NCBI RefSeq assembly: GCF_900107835.1
Contig: NZ_FNRG01000015.1
Span: 1 to 64,000, forward strand
DNA: 64,000 nt
Source of the DNA: Oribacterium sp. KHPX15
GTDB taxonomy: Bacteria; Bacillota; Clostridia; Lachnospirales; Lachnospiraceae
Direction: 5' to 3'
The translations under genes and the position numbers were made by a program. This document shows, piece by piece, positions 36,439-45,928 of the stretch (position 1 is the first letter of the stretch; the number at the start of each line of letters is the position of its first letter). The notes beneath the pieces were generated by a model. The model made no database searches. It was not told where the DNA came from and worked only from the letters and a program-made list of their open reading frames with translations.

Positions 36439-38703
36439 ATGAGTAGGATCAAAAATATTCCTGTAGTTATGATGATGGAAAATACAGAGTGCGGTGCTGC
36501 CTGTCTCAATATGATATTGGGATACTACGGGAAATGGGTTTCTCTTGAGCAGGTTCGTCAGGATTGTGCCATAAACAGAGATGGAAGTAATGCTCTGAAC
36601 CTGGTTTTGGCTGCACGAAATTACGGTCTGGTGGGAGGTGGCTACCGGGCTTCTGTTGATGCGCTCAAAAATGTATCTGTTCCCCTGATACTTCATTGGA
36701 ATTTCAGTCATTTTGTGGTTTTTTGCGGATTTGACGGGGATAAGGTTGAAATCATAGACCCGGCCATGGGAAAGGTTTATGTTTCCATGGAAGAGTTTGA
36801 TGTATCCTACACCGGAGTTGTATTGAAGCTTGAACCGGGACCTGAATTTAAAAAGGAAGGTCATCCCGATACGGTTATCCATTTTGTAAGCAGCAGACTG
36901 AAAAACTCCCAAAATACATTTTTGGCTGCTGTACTTTTTTCGATTCTGGTGGGACTTGGCGGTCTCATAAGTCCGTTTCTGAACAGAGTATATCTTGATT
37001 ATATTCTGACGGGTTCAAACGAGGAATGGTTTGTCACAGTTATCGGATTCATGGGATTGATGGCCGGATTCATCGGAATTGCTTCCATTGTGGAAGCTGT
37101 ATATGGTCTGCAGGTAGAGGCAAAGCTTGGTGTTAACGCCGGAATGAGGTTTATGTGGCACGTACTCCATCTTCCGGTAGAGTTTTTCAAGCAGCGTTAT
37201 GTGGGAGATGTTGTTCAGAGACAGGAAAGTAACCAGAATATAGCAAGACTTCTTATCAAGAGTCTGGCTCCGATACTTATCGAGGTATGCTTTACCATAT
37301 TCTATGTGGCAGCCATGCTTCATTATTCGGTAACGCTTACCCTTCTTGGGGTTATGGTGCTGTTTATGAACCTTGTGCTTACCCAGAGAGCAACTTCGGT
37401 GGATATAAACAGGAACCGTGCCCAGCTTCAGTATAAGGGCCGCATGGATAATGTAACCATCGCCGGGGTCGAGATGATAGAAACCATAAAAGCCTCGGGA
37501 GTAGAGGATGAATATTTTGAAAGATGGGCAGGTCTTCAGGCCAATTTTCTGAATTATGGCAATACCACCCGTGGTGCCCGTCTGGAAGTATATCTGGGAT
37601 TCCTGAAGGATCTCGCAAACTGGGCGGTTGTTACAGCCGGTGCCTGGTTTATATTAAAGGGCGAGATTACGGTAGGTATGCTTCTTGCCATTCAGGGCTT
37701 TCTCGGTAATGTTTCCACCCCGCTACAGAGTCTGATTTCAGTGGGACAACAGTTCCAGGAGCTGGTCAATGCCATCAACAGAGTAGAAGATGTAATGAGA
37801 TATAAGGCGGATGTTCCGGAAACTTTTGACGAGGAGATGGAAAACGCCGGAATCATTTTAGCTAAATCAAAAACGGATTCAGAGTCGGATGAAGATCAGG
37901 ATGAAAATCCGGATGATGAGGAGAGGGACTTAAAAAGGGATCATATAGTGGAAAGACTGTTCCAAAATGAGAATCCTGAAAAGTTAAGCGGAGAAATTGA
38001 GTTTAAGAATGTGACTTTTGGATACAGTAAACTGTCGGCTCCTTTTATAGAGGATTTCTCCCTGAAGGTTCCTGCAGGCGGCAGTGTTGCATTCGTTGGA
38101 TATTCAGGCTGTGGAAAGAGCACCATGGCGAAGCTTCTGTCAGGGCTTTATAAACCCTGGTCAGGCGAAATTCTTTATGACGGAACACCTATAGATAATA
38201 TTCCGAGGGATATATTCACAAGTTCATTGTCAGTTGTGGATCAGGATATAGTTCTTTTTGAGGATGAGATATCTGAAAATATTTCTCTTTGGGACAAATC
38301 CATAGAGGACTTTGACATTATCCTTGCCGCAAGAGACGCCCATATCCATGATGAGATCATTTCAAGAGAAGGCGGTTATCATGGTATGATCCGGGAGAAT
38401 GGAAAGAACTTTTCCGGAGGACAGAGACAGCGTATAGAAATCGCAAGAGTCCTTGCAGAGGATCCGTCCATACTTATACTTGATGAAGCCACCAGCGCAC
38501 TTGATGCGGAGACCGAATATAAGGTCATGGAGTCCATCAGGGAACGAGGCATTTCCATAATAGTTATTGCCCATCGTCTCTCTACCATCCGTGAGTGTGA
38601 CGAGATCATCGTTATGGATAAGGGCAAGATCGTTGACAGAGGAACACATGATGAACTTATGGAGAGGGATGGCTTGTATCGCCAGCTTATTATGATGGAG
38701 TAA
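36439..38703 (+). CDS. C39 peptidase / ABC exporter for double-glycine peptides (NHLP type)
   Basis: Processes and exports leader peptides, 754 residues. The N-terminal C39 domain (1-135) has Cys18 in ENTECGAACL, His91 in FSHFVV and Asp107 in IIDPAMG. The oxyanion-hole Gln normally six residues before the Cys is Met12. A six-helix transmembrane domain spans about 150-450. An acidic linker (about 475-495, DSESDEDQDENPDDEE) precedes the ATPase with Walker A GYSGCGKST, signature FSGGQRQR and Walker B ILILDEATSALD. GGGAGG precedes the ATG. The next gene encodes a second exporter, as in the NHLP two-transporter arrangement. Confidence 0.92.
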   Translation: MSRIKNIPVVMMMENTECGAACLNMILGYYGKWVSLEQVRQDCAINRDGSNALNLVLAARNYGLVGGGYRASVDALKNVSVPLILHWNFSHFVVFCGFDGDKVEIIDPAMGKVYVSMEEFDVSYTGVVLKLEPGPEFKKEGHPDTVIHFVSSRLKNSQNTFLAAVLFSILVGLGGLISPFLNRVYLDYILTGSNEEWFVTVIGFMGLMAGFIGIASIVEAVYGLQVEAKLGVNAGMRFMWHVLHLPVEFFKQRYVGDVVQRQESNQNIARLLIKSLAPILIEVCFTIFYVAAMLHYSVTLTLLGVMVLFMNLVLTQRATSVDINRNRAQLQYKGRMDNVTIAGVEMIETIKASGVEDEYFERWAGLQANFLNYGNTTRGARLEVYLGFLKDLANWAVVTAGAWFILKGEITVGMLLAIQGFLGNVSTPLQSLISVGQQFQELVNAINRVEDVMRYKADVPETFDEEMENAGIILAKSKTDSESDEDQDENPDDEERDLKRDHIVERLFQNENPEKLSGEIEFKNVTFGYSKLSAPFIEDFSLKVPAGGSVAFVGYSGCGKSTMAKLLSGLYKPWSGEILYDGTPIDNIPRDIFTSSLSVVDQDIVLFEDEISENISLWDKSIEDFDIILAARDAHIHDEIISREGGYHGMIRENGKNFSGGQRQRIEIARVLAEDPSILILDEATSALDAETEYKVMESIRERGISIIVIAHRLSTIRECDEIIVMDKGKIVDRGTHDELMERDGLYRQLIMME

Positions 38704-38706
38704 GTA

Positions 38707-40878
38707 ATGGGGCTTCTTGATAATCAGATAAAAACCAGAAGAAAAAATGATAATGATGCCATGGAACGGGCTCTGGGTGAACTCCGTGCGGCGGTCATGG
38801 GAGAAGAAGTTTACTTCCAGAGTAAGGGAACAAGGGATGATGCCCTGAAGGAAATTCTCATATACTACGGTGTAAGATATGAAGATCCGCCGAGCATTCT
38901 GGACTCCTTTGAAGACCGTATGAATTTTATGCTCAGCCCGACCGGTATCATGAAAAGACATGTCAAGCTTAAAAAGGGATGGTGGATTCATGACGCCAAT
39001 CCGATACTGGCTTATACCAAAACCGGGGAAGCCATGGCACTTCTTCCGAAGAATTTCGGAGGATACCAGTGGTATGATTATAAAAGCGGAAAATATATCA
39101 AAGCCCGTAAAGATAATGTGGATATCTTCACAGGGGAGGCTCTCGTTTTCTACAGGCCCATGCCTATAAAGAAGATGAACCTCATGGATTATTTCAGGTA
39201 CATAGTGACGGAGATAAGAATTTACAGGATCATTTATTTTATTCTTCTCAGTATGATGGTCAGCCTGATGGGGCTGGTGACGCCGATATTTACCCAATAT
39301 ATATTCAATACCATCATCCCTATGAAAAACGGAAGGGCTCTCATGGTCATAGCGGCCAATTATTTAGGCATTCTTGTTGCGACAATGCTGATAAAACTGA
39401 GTAAGAATCTGTCCCTCCGTACCATTCAGAGAAAAGCTGAAATTGCTTCCGAGGGTGGGATCATGGGAAGAGTGCTGAACCTTCCGGTACAGTTCTTTGA
39501 GAATCATAATTCCGGAGAGATGCAGAGAAGAATCATGGCAGGAAAGGAGATCGTTGAAAAGGCCACAAACATTGCTCTTGCTGCCATAGTCGGGGCTGTT
39601 CTTGCCGTTGCATATCTTATTGAAATTATGATAATGGTGCCTCAGCTTTTTCCTGTTACTATGGCCATAGTTGCCATACAGATTTTTTTCTTTGTTGTCA
39701 TCGCCTGGATACAGCAGGACTGGAATTTTACTCTTCTGGAGGTCAAGTCCAAGATAAACGGACTTACCTATCAGCTTTTTTCGGGAATACAGAAAATAAA
39801 GCTTGCAGGTGCCGAGAAAAGGGCATTTGCCAAGTGGGCGAAGCTTTTCAAAGAGGAGTCTGACTGTAATTACAATGCTCCCACCATAACAACTCTTCCC
39901 GTAGTTCTTGAAGAGTTTATCGTTCTTGCGGGTACAGTGGTGCTTTGTGTGATTGCAGTGGAAAAGAATCTGAGTGAAGCTGATTTTATGGCTTTTTCTT
40001 CGGCGTTTACATTGTTCCAGGCGGCCTTTTCTGCTTTGATCTCCGTTGAGGGAGAGATTTGTATGATCAAGCCTTTGTCCAGAGAGCTGATGCCTATTCT
40101 TGAAGCTGTTCCTGAAGTAGGAGAAAGTAAAAAGCCTATTCCACGTATGACAGGCGGAATAGAGCTTAGTAACGTAAGCTTCAGATACTCCGAAGAAGGC
40201 CCCATGGTTCTTAAGGGCATTAATTTAAAGATACAGCCTGGACAGTATGTGGCCATAGTCGGACATACGGGATGCGGCAAGAGCACCCTTATGCGTCTTC
40301 TTCTCGGATTCGAGACTCCCACTGAGGGCGGAATCTATTATGACGGAAGAGATCTGGACTCCATTGACTTAAAGAGACTGCGCAGAAATATCGGAGTTGT
40401 GCTTCAGAATGCACATCTTTTCGCAGGTACGATTTTTTCCAATATTTCCATCGCCTGTCCGGGACTTACCATGAAGGAAGCCTGGAAGGCGGCAGAAATG
40501 GCTGATATAGCAGATGATATCAGGGCTATGCCGCTGGGAATGCAGACCATGATCTCCGAGAGCGGCGGTACCATATCAGGTGGTCAGAGACAGAGGCTGA
40601 TGATAGCGCAGGCTATAGCCTGCAAGCCTAAGATTCTTATGTTTGATGAGGCAACCAGTGCTCTGGATAATATTTCCCAGGATCAGATAGCAGAGTCACT
40701 TTCAGTGCTTAAGTGTACCCGTATTGTGATCGCTCACAGGTTAAGTACGATAAAAAAATGCAATAGAATAATAGTGCTTGACGGCGGGCAGATAGTTGAA
40801 GACGGCAAGTATGAAGAGCTTATGGAAAAAGGAGGACTTTTTTCAGAACTTATCAGACGTCAGCAGGTAGATATCTGA
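38707..40878 (+). CDS. Second NHLP-type ABC exporter, without C39 domain
   Basis: ABC half-transporter, 723 residues, starting three bases after its partner. The N-terminal ~160 residues are not a peptidase; they contain ALGELRAAVMGEEVYFQ and WWIHDANPILAYTKTGEAMAL, the family-specific extension. Transmembrane helices lie at about 170-440. The ATPase domain has GHTGCGKST, ISGGQRQRLM and ILMFDEATSALD. With the preceding exporter it probably forms a heterodimer or a paired two-transporter system. The operon ends with a strong terminator, making nadE-peptide-HlyD-ABC-ABC one likely unit. Confidence 0.9.
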   Translation: MGLLDNQIKTRRKNDNDAMERALGELRAAVMGEEVYFQSKGTRDDALKEILIYYGVRYEDPPSILDSFEDRMNFMLSPTGIMKRHVKLKKGWWIHDANPILAYTKTGEAMALLPKNFGGYQWYDYKSGKYIKARKDNVDIFTGEALVFYRPMPIKKMNLMDYFRYIVTEIRIYRIIYFILLSMMVSLMGLVTPIFTQYIFNTIIPMKNGRALMVIAANYLGILVATMLIKLSKNLSLRTIQRKAEIASEGGIMGRVLNLPVQFFENHNSGEMQRRIMAGKEIVEKATNIALAAIVGAVLAVAYLIEIMIMVPQLFPVTMAIVAIQIFFFVVIAWIQQDWNFTLLEVKSKINGLTYQLFSGIQKIKLAGAEKRAFAKWAKLFKEESDCNYNAPTITTLPVVLEEFIVLAGTVVLCVIAVEKNLSEADFMAFSSAFTLFQAAFSALISVEGEICMIKPLSRELMPILEAVPEVGESKKPIPRMTGGIELSNVSFRYSEEGPMVLKGINLKIQPGQYVAIVGHTGCGKSTLMRLLLGFETPTEGGIYYDGRDLDSIDLKRLRRNIGVVLQNAHLFAGTIFSNISIACPGLTMKEAWKAAEMADIADDIRAMPLGMQTMISESGGTISGGQRQRLMIAQAIACKPKILMFDEATSALDNISQDQIAESLSVLKCTRIVIAHRLSTIKKCNRIIVLDGGQIVEDGKYEELMEKGGLFSELIRRQQVDI

Positions 40879-40916
40879 TCCGGTCAGGAAATAATATTAT
40901 TTTTATAAAACAGTTG

Positions 40917-40972
40917 AAAAAGTCTAAATGGTGAGCAATATTTATAGTGCACACCCTTTAGACTTTTTCTTT
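40917..40972 (+). terminator. Terminator of the peptide-export operon
   Basis: AAAAAGTCTAAA (40917-40928) pairs with TTTAGACTTTTT (40957-40968), with an inner GGTG/CACC, then CTTTT. Confidence 0.88.
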
Positions 40973-41017
40973 TAATATGGCATAAGTCATTCATCGAGTG
41001 GGCAGATAGGGGAATCA

Positions 41018-41821
41018 TTGGAGAAGATCATATCTACCGGTAATAAACTGGTAAAAGAGGTTAGGGAACTTGAAAAGAAGGCAAAGCTGAGACGGGAAAC
41101 AGGTCTCTTTGTAGCCGAAGGCGAGAGGCTTTGCAGTGAGATCCCTGCAGATTCCATAGTTCGTATATTTGTCACTCCGGATTATCATGGACGAATGCCA
41201 GAGGGTTTAGTGTGGGATAAAGTTAAAAGTACGTATGCAAGAGCCGGAGGAGATATCGCTGTATATCAGGTGTCAAAGCAGATCATGGAATTCATGTCGG
41301 ACACAAAAACAAGTCAGGGCATACTTGCTATCGTAAAACAGAAACATTACAAATCTTTATCCGGAGATTTCTTTATCATCCTTGATACCCTGCAGGATCC
41401 CGGAAACATGGGAACCATATTCAGAACAGCTGAGGCTGCGGGAGTAAAAGGAATAATCATGAATCGGAACTGTGTCGATATTTATTCACCCAAGGTTGTC
41501 AGAGCTACAATGGGGGCAATGTTCAGGATGCCTTTCATTATATGTGAGGACCTTTCCGCCGAAATAATAAGAATGAAGGATAAAGGCATAGCTATTTATG
41601 CTGCACACCTTAAGGGCGAGAAAAACCACTGGGAATTCGATTACAGTAAACCTGTTGCGTTCATGATAGGAAACGAAGGCAATGGTCTCAGTGAAGAGAT
41701 CGCATCACTGTCGGATGCATATATGCGTATTCCGATGATGGGAAAAACCGAGTCATTAAATGCAGCTGTTGCAGCAACTGTACTGATGTATGAAACGGTA
41801 AGGCAGCGCATGAACAGATGA
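41018..41821 (+). CDS. TrmH/SpoU-family RNA 2'-O-methyltransferase
   Basis: SAM-dependent RNA ribose methyltransferase with a deep trefoil knot, 267 residues. An N-terminal substrate-binding domain (RRETGLFVAEGERLCSE) precedes the SPOUT domain with LDTLQDPGNMGTIFRTAEA (motif 1), FMIGNEGNGLSEE (motif 2) and IPMMGKTESLNAAVAATVLMYE (motif 3; split here for length). The TTG at 41018 is the start, with GGGGAA upstream. The target is probably 23S rRNA by homology to RlmB/YsgA-type enzymes; the exact nucleotide is unknown. Confidence 0.88.
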   Translation: MEKIISTGNKLVKEVRELEKKAKLRRETGLFVAEGERLCSEIPADSIVRIFVTPDYHGRMPEGLVWDKVKSTYARAGGDIAVYQVSKQIMEFMSDTKTSQGILAIVKQKHYKSLSGDFFIILDTLQDPGNMGTIFRTAEAAGVKGIIMNRNCVDIYSPKVVRATMGAMFRMPFIICEDLSAEIIRMKDKGIAIYAAHLKGEKNHWEFDYSKPVAFMIGNEGNGLSEEIASLSDAYMRIPMMGKTESLNAAVAATVLMYETVRQRMNR

Positions 41822-41844
41822 CAGTGTAGAAAGGGGAGGATATT

Positions 41845-42858
41845 ATGGCAGATTTAACCGGAAGAGATTTTCTAAAGCTTCTTGACTATTCACCGGAGGA
41901 GATAAATTATCTTCTCGATATTGCAGCGCGTTTAAAGGCTGAAAAAAAGGCAGGTCCGGTAAACGGACAGCCGATGCATAAGACAAGCTTTGAGGGAAAG
42001 AATATTGCATTGATCTTTGAGAAGGATTCCACCAGAACCAGATGTTCCTTTGAAGTTGCGGCTTCAGATCTCGGAATGGGATCTACTTATCTGGGCCCCA
42101 CCGGTTCACAGATAGGAAAAAAGGAATCTATTGCAGATACAGCCAGAGTTCTGTCAAGAATGTATGATGGAATCGAGTACCGTGGCTTTGATCAGAGTAT
42201 CGTGGAGGAACTTGCAAAGTACAGTGATGTTCCGGTTTGGAACGGACTTACCAATGAATTCCACCCGACTCAGATGCTTGCGGATATGCTCACCATACGT
42301 GAGCACAAAGGAGAGCTCAAGGGATTGAAGCTGGTTTATATGGGTGATGCCAGATACAATATGGGAGATTCCTATATGGTAACCTGTGCAAAGCTTGGAA
42401 TGCATTTCGTAGCCTGTGCTCCCGAAGAGTACTGGCCTAACAAGGAACTTATAGAGACCTGCAGAGAGATAGCATCAAAGAACGGGGCAGTGCTTGAGTT
42501 CACAGAAGACGTTAAAACGGCATGTACAGATGCTGATGTTATATGCACGGACGTATGGGTATCCATGGGCGAGTCGGATGAAGTTTGGGAAAAGAGAATA
42601 CATGATCTCAGTCCATATCAGGTTAATGCAAAGGCATTTTCCTATGCAAAGAAAGATGCTGTATTCCTTCATTGTCTGCCATCGTTCCATGATACAAATA
42701 CAAAGATCGGTAAGGATATTTATGAGAAATACGGTCTTAAGGAAATGGAAGTGACAAACGAAGTCTTTGAGTCAGACCACAGCGTGGTTTTTGACGAGGC
42801 AGAAAACCGTATGCATACTATCAAAGCAGTTATTTACACTACACTTGGCGGAAAGTAA
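41845..42858 (+). CDS. argF: Ornithine carbamoyltransferase
   Basis: Makes citrulline from ornithine and carbamoyl phosphate, in arginine synthesis or deiminase catabolism. The 337-residue protein has the carbamoyl phosphate motif STRTR (in KDSTRTRCSFEVAA), HPTQMLADML, MGDARYNMGDSY, and the ornithine-binding HCLPSFHD. AAAGGGGAGG precedes the ATG. It follows the rRNA methyltransferase by 23 bases and is followed closely by a small membrane protein gene; no other arg gene is in the window. Confidence 0.95.
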   Translation: MADLTGRDFLKLLDYSPEEINYLLDIAARLKAEKKAGPVNGQPMHKTSFEGKNIALIFEKDSTRTRCSFEVAASDLGMGSTYLGPTGSQIGKKESIADTARVLSRMYDGIEYRGFDQSIVEELAKYSDVPVWNGLTNEFHPTQMLADMLTIREHKGELKGLKLVYMGDARYNMGDSYMVTCAKLGMHFVACAPEEYWPNKELIETCREIASKNGAVLEFTEDVKTACTDADVICTDVWVSMGESDEVWEKRIHDLSPYQVNAKAFSYAKKDAVFLHCLPSFHDTNTKIGKDIYEKYGLKEMEVTNEVFESDHSVVFDEAENRMHTIKAVIYTTLGGK

Positions 42859-42867
42859 GAGGTGCAG

Positions 42868-43173
42868 ATGGCAAAAATAAATACTGTATCAAGAGGTACT
42901 GCAAAGAATATCGATCTCATACATATCGTTCTTGGGATAGTGATCGTTGTTATGTCAGTTATGGCTTTCACAAATCCTGTCGATAATATGGTATTGTTTC
43001 CTTTGATATTTTTTGCTGCGGCCGCACTTAAGATAATTTGCGGAGTTACGGTAGTTTCAAGATATGATACCGAACATGACAAGAAGCAGCGTTTTCGTGG
43101 TTCGCTTCAGATTGTCGCGGGAATGATCATTTTTGGAATAGGAATCATTTCGGCAGTATCTATTTGGTTTTAA
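42868..43173 (+). CDS. Small three-helix membrane protein, unknown function
   Basis: 101 residues from ATG 42868, chosen for the AAGAGG site; a GTG six bases upstream is in frame. Three hydrophobic segments (about 17-36, 41-60, 79-99) with a short charged loop RYDTEHDKKQRFRG between helices 2 and 3. I recognise no motif. It sits in a tight run between argF and rpoD. Confidence 0.7.
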   Translation: MAKINTVSRGTAKNIDLIHIVLGIVIVVMSVMAFTNPVDNMVLFPLIFFAAAALKIICGVTVVSRYDTEHDKKQRFRGSLQIVAGMIIFGIGIISAVSIWF

Positions 43174-43227
43174 ACAGAATAATGATCAAAGGATTTTCGG
43201 ATGTTTAAACCATAAAAAGGAGTAAAG

Positions 43228-44436
43228 ATGGCTAATAAAAAGGGTGTTGGTGAAAATGCTTCAAAGGCTTCTGACAAGAAGGAGCTTAGCAAAGAGGAAC
43301 TTGTAAAAAAGATAGAGCTGCTGTGTAAAAAGGGCAAGAGCAATAAAAACTCAATCGATCAGTCCGACATAAATGAGATGTTCGCATCAGATGATATAAC
43401 TGAGGAACAGATGGAGAATATCGGTCGTCTCATAGAAAACCGTGGCATCGAGATCAATCCAATCGTTGATGAATCTGTTTTGAAGGGAATGGAAACAGGA
43501 GTTCTTCTCGGTGATGCAGATGATGATATCGAACCCATAGATGATGAGCTTGAAAAAGAAGAAGAGGAAAATGTAGATCTGGATGCTGTCAATCTGCTTG
43601 AAGGTATAGGTACTGAAGATCCTGTACGTATGTATCTCAAGGAAATCGGAACAGTTCCGCTTCTTACGGCTGAGGAAGAGTATAGTCTTGCTACGCGTAA
43701 GGCTAACGGAGATGAGGATGCAAAGCAGCGTCTTATCGAGGCAAACCTTCGTCTGGTGGTATCCATTGCAAAGAGATATACAGGCAGAGGCATGAGCTTC
43801 CTGGATCTGGTTCAGGAAGGAAATCTGGGACTTATCAAGGGTGTTGAGAAGTTTGATCCGGAAAAAGGTTTTAAATTGTCTACATATGCAACCTGGTGGA
43901 TCAGACAGTCTGTAACCAGAGCTTTAGCGGATCAGGCCAGAACTATCCGTGTGCCGGTTCACATGGTAGAGACAATAAACAAGATGTCAAAGATGCAGCG
44001 TAAACTTACACTGGAACTTGGATACGAGCCAAGTGTTAAGGAGCTTGCAGAGCATCTTGATATGACTGAGGAGAAGGTTCAGGAGATCATGCAAATCGCC
44101 AGAGAACCGGCTTCTCTTGAGACACCTATTGGTGAAGAGGATGACTCAAATCTCGGAGATTTTGTTGCAGATTCCAATATCGTATCTCCTGAGGGAAATG
44201 TTGAATCCGTAATGCTGAGAGAGCATATCGATTCACTTCTCGAGGACCTCAAAGAACGTGAACGTCAGGTTATAGTCCTCAGATTCGGACTTGAGGACGG
44301 TCATCCGAGAACTCTGGAAGAGGTAGGCAAGGAGTTCAATGTTACCCGTGAGCGTATCCGTCAGATCGAGGCGAAGGCTCTTCGTAAACTCAGGAATCCT
44401 GTCCGTTCAAAGCGGATCAGAGATTTCCTTCAGTGA
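43228..44436 (+). CDS. rpoD: Housekeeping RNA polymerase sigma factor
   Basis: Primary sigma-70 factor, 402 residues. An N-terminal acidic stretch (about 100-120) is followed by region 1.2 ([16 protein letters not shown]) and region 2 ([20 protein letters not shown] ... [15 protein letters not shown]). Region 3 is next, and region 4.2 has the helix-turn-helix [20 protein letters not shown]. The length matches the compact clostridial SigA. AAAAAGGAG precedes the ATG. No dnaG is directly upstream here, unlike the common dnaG-rpoD order. Confidence 0.97.
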   Translation: MANKKGVGENASKASDKKELSKEELVKKIELLCKKGKSNKNSIDQSDINEMFASDDITEEQMENIGRLIENRGIEINPIVDESVLKGMETGVLLGDADDDIEPIDDELEKEEEENVDLDAVNLLEGIGTEDPVRMYLKEIGTVPLLTAEEEYSLATRKANGDEDAKQRLIEANLRLVVSIAKRYTGRGMSFLDLVQEGNLGLIKGVEKFDPEKGFKLSTYATWWIRQSVTRALADQARTIRVPVHMVETINKMSKMQRKLTLELGYEPSVKELAEHLDMTEEKVQEIMQIAREPASLETPIGEEDDSNLGDFVADSNIVSPEGNVESVMLREHIDSLLEDLKERERQVIVLRFGLEDGHPRTLEEVGKEFNVTRERIRQIEAKALRKLRNPVRSKRIRDFLQ

Positions 44437-44462
44437 TAAATGATTTGATTGTTAAAGACAGG

Positions 44463-44491
44463 TAGCCGGCTTTGATGCCGGCTATCTTTTT
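44463..44491 (+). terminator. rpoD terminator
   Basis: TAGCCGGC-TTTGAT-GCCGGCTA followed by TCTTTTT. Confidence 0.9.
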
Positions 44492-44498
44492 CACATGG

Positions 44499-44546
44499 TA
44501 TCCACCGGGGACGGTTCTCGCCGGCGAGAACCGTCCCCGGTGGATA
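44499..44546. repeat. Perfect 48-bp palindrome, zero loop
   Basis: Two exact 24-base arms meet at CC/GG between 44522 and 44523. The centre reads GGTTCTCGCCGGCGAGAACC and the outer part TATCCACCGGGGAC. It directly follows the rpoD terminator and precedes queH. The core is shared with the palindromes at 45867-45918 and 61393-61432. Confidence 0.9.
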
Positions 44547-44580
44547 AATCCGAATAAATATGAGTTGTGAAAGGAAGATA

Positions 44581-45339
44581 ATGGAGTATATAAAGCCGGA
44601 ACCAAATACAAAAAATTATAAAATGCTTTTGGACAAGATCATTGAGTCATGGCAGAAGGATCCTGAAAAAAAGGGGAGAAGGCCAAGACTGCTCCTTCAT
44701 AGCTGCTGTGCGCCTTGTTCCAGCGCTGTTCTGGATCATATGTGCAAATATTTTGACATTACCCTTTTTTACTATAATCCCAATATTTCTACAAAAACGG
44801 AGTTCGAACACAGAGTATCTGAGCTGAAAAGACTCACACATGAGATGGGGATAGACATGGAAAGGACTGATGAAGACGGAAATATGCTGGGAAAAGTTTC
44901 CGTGGTGGTTCCTGAGTATGATCATAAGGAATTCCTGGAAATCGCCCGGGGACACGAAAAAGATCCGGAACGCGGAGAGAGATGCCACCTGTGTTATCGT
45001 CAGAGACTGGAGAAAACCGCAGCATATATGGATGCCGTAAGAGATGGTGCCGAGTCCGGTAATGAATCCGGTGAAATGCCCTATGATTATTTCTGTACAA
45101 CCCTTACTATTTCTCCGATGAAATCAGCGGAGATCCTTAACAGGATTGGTGAAGAGGTGGGTACAAACCATGGAGAAGCATTTCTTCCTTCGGATTTCAA
45201 AAAAAATGGTGGATATCAAAAGTCCATCGAACTGTCCCGGGAGTATGATCTATACAGGCAGGATTTCTGCGGCTGTGAATTTTCCAAAGCTGCCAGCGAA
45301 AAAGAACGGGAAGAACGTATGGCGTTTAGAGATAAATAG
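44581..45339 (+). CDS. queH: Epoxyqueuosine reductase QueH
   Basis: Last step of queuosine tRNA modification, reducing epoxyqueuosine. The 252-residue product carries the conserved cysteine pairs: HSCCAPCS (about 39-46), CHLCYRQRLEKTA, and DFCGCEFS at the C-terminus, which bind the Fe-S cluster and metal. YFCTTLTISPMKS is also typical. I chose ATG 44581 after AAAGGAAG; an in-frame ATG at 44560 has no ribosome site. It stands alone between a palindrome and the HPr-like gene. Confidence 0.9.
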   Translation: MEYIKPEPNTKNYKMLLDKIIESWQKDPEKKGRRPRLLLHSCCAPCSSAVLDHMCKYFDITLFYYNPNISTKTEFEHRVSELKRLTHEMGIDMERTDEDGNMLGKVSVVVPEYDHKEFLEIARGHEKDPERGERCHLCYRQRLEKTAAYMDAVRDGAESGNESGEMPYDYFCTTLTISPMKSAEILNRIGEEVGTNHGEAFLPSDFKKNGGYQKSIELSREYDLYRQDFCGCEFSKAASEKEREERMAFRDK

Positions 45340-45407
45340 AGTTATAATCAACCCGTTAAATTTATTTCTTTTACCCGAAATAATAATTTTTAGGAAGAGG
45401 ATTACAA

Positions 45408-45704
45408 ATGGTATCAGGAGAAGTAACCGTAGTTAATGAGTCAGGATTACATCTTAGACCTGCAGGAGTTTTGACACAGACCAGTATAAAGTATAAGAGT
45501 AATATCTACTTATACAATGGCGATCGCAAGATAGTTGCCAAGTCTGTTCTTAACGTAATGGCTGCAGGAGTCAAGCAGGGCGCACACTTAAGAGTAGAGT
45601 GTGAAGGACCTGATGAGGAAGAAGCTCTGGAAGCAATTATAAATGCTATTTCTTCGGGGTTGGGCGAAGGAACAGAGTTTAACAGTGAGGATAGAGTATT
45701 TTGA
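45408..45704 (+). CDS. HPr-family phosphocarrier protein
   Basis: PTS HPr-like protein, 98 residues. The active-site region is ESGLHLRPAGVL, with the phosphorylatable His in LHLRPAG. The regulatory Ser corresponds to KSVLNVMAAG. The C-terminus EEALEAIINAISSGLGE is standard. AGGAAGAGG precedes the ATG. It could be the general HPr or a paralogue; no EI gene follows. It ends at a strong GC-rich terminator and faces the Mrp-type gene. Confidence 0.92.
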   Translation: MVSGEVTVVNESGLHLRPAGVLTQTSIKYKSNIYLYNGDRKIVAKSVLNVMAAGVKQGAHLRVECEGPDEEEALEAIINAISSGLGEGTEFNSEDRVF

Positions 45705-45828
45705 GAGATTTCATCAGATGATTCTGATGTTATAGATAGATTAGACTGAAGTTTTTTTAAAATGAATATTGGTTAGTGAGCGGATGACTGACACTTTGTA
45801 AGGGGTGCGGCTGTCTGATTTGCAAAAG

Positions 45829-45864
45829 CGCGGTCGGGAGGAGACTCCCGGCCGCGTTCTATTT
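45829..45864 (+). terminator. Terminator after the HPr-like gene
   Basis: CGCGGTCGGGAG-GAGA-CTCCCGGCCGCG, 12 bp with one T-G pair, then TTCTATTT. Confidence 0.85.
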
Positions 45865-45866
45865 AG

Positions 45867-45918
45867 AAGAGCCATTGTGGACGGTTCTCACCGGCGAGAA
45901 CCGTCCACAATGGCTCTT
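45867..45918. repeat. 52-bp palindrome with one mismatch
   Basis: Arms meet at CC/GG between 45892 and 45893. The only imperfect pair is 45890/45895. The core is GACGGTTCTCACCGGCGAGA, and the outer arms (AAGAGCCATTGTG) differ from those at 44499. It lies between the convergent HPr-like and Mrp-type genes, so it may also terminate transcription. Confidence 0.88.
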
Positions 45919-45928
45919 GGATCGTTAT

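Noticed and set aside
38362-39297. 311-codon minus-strand open frame spanning the junction of the two exporter genes
   Set aside because: It overlaps two well-supported ABC exporter genes in antisense, including Walker B coding sequence, and shows no recognisable domain.
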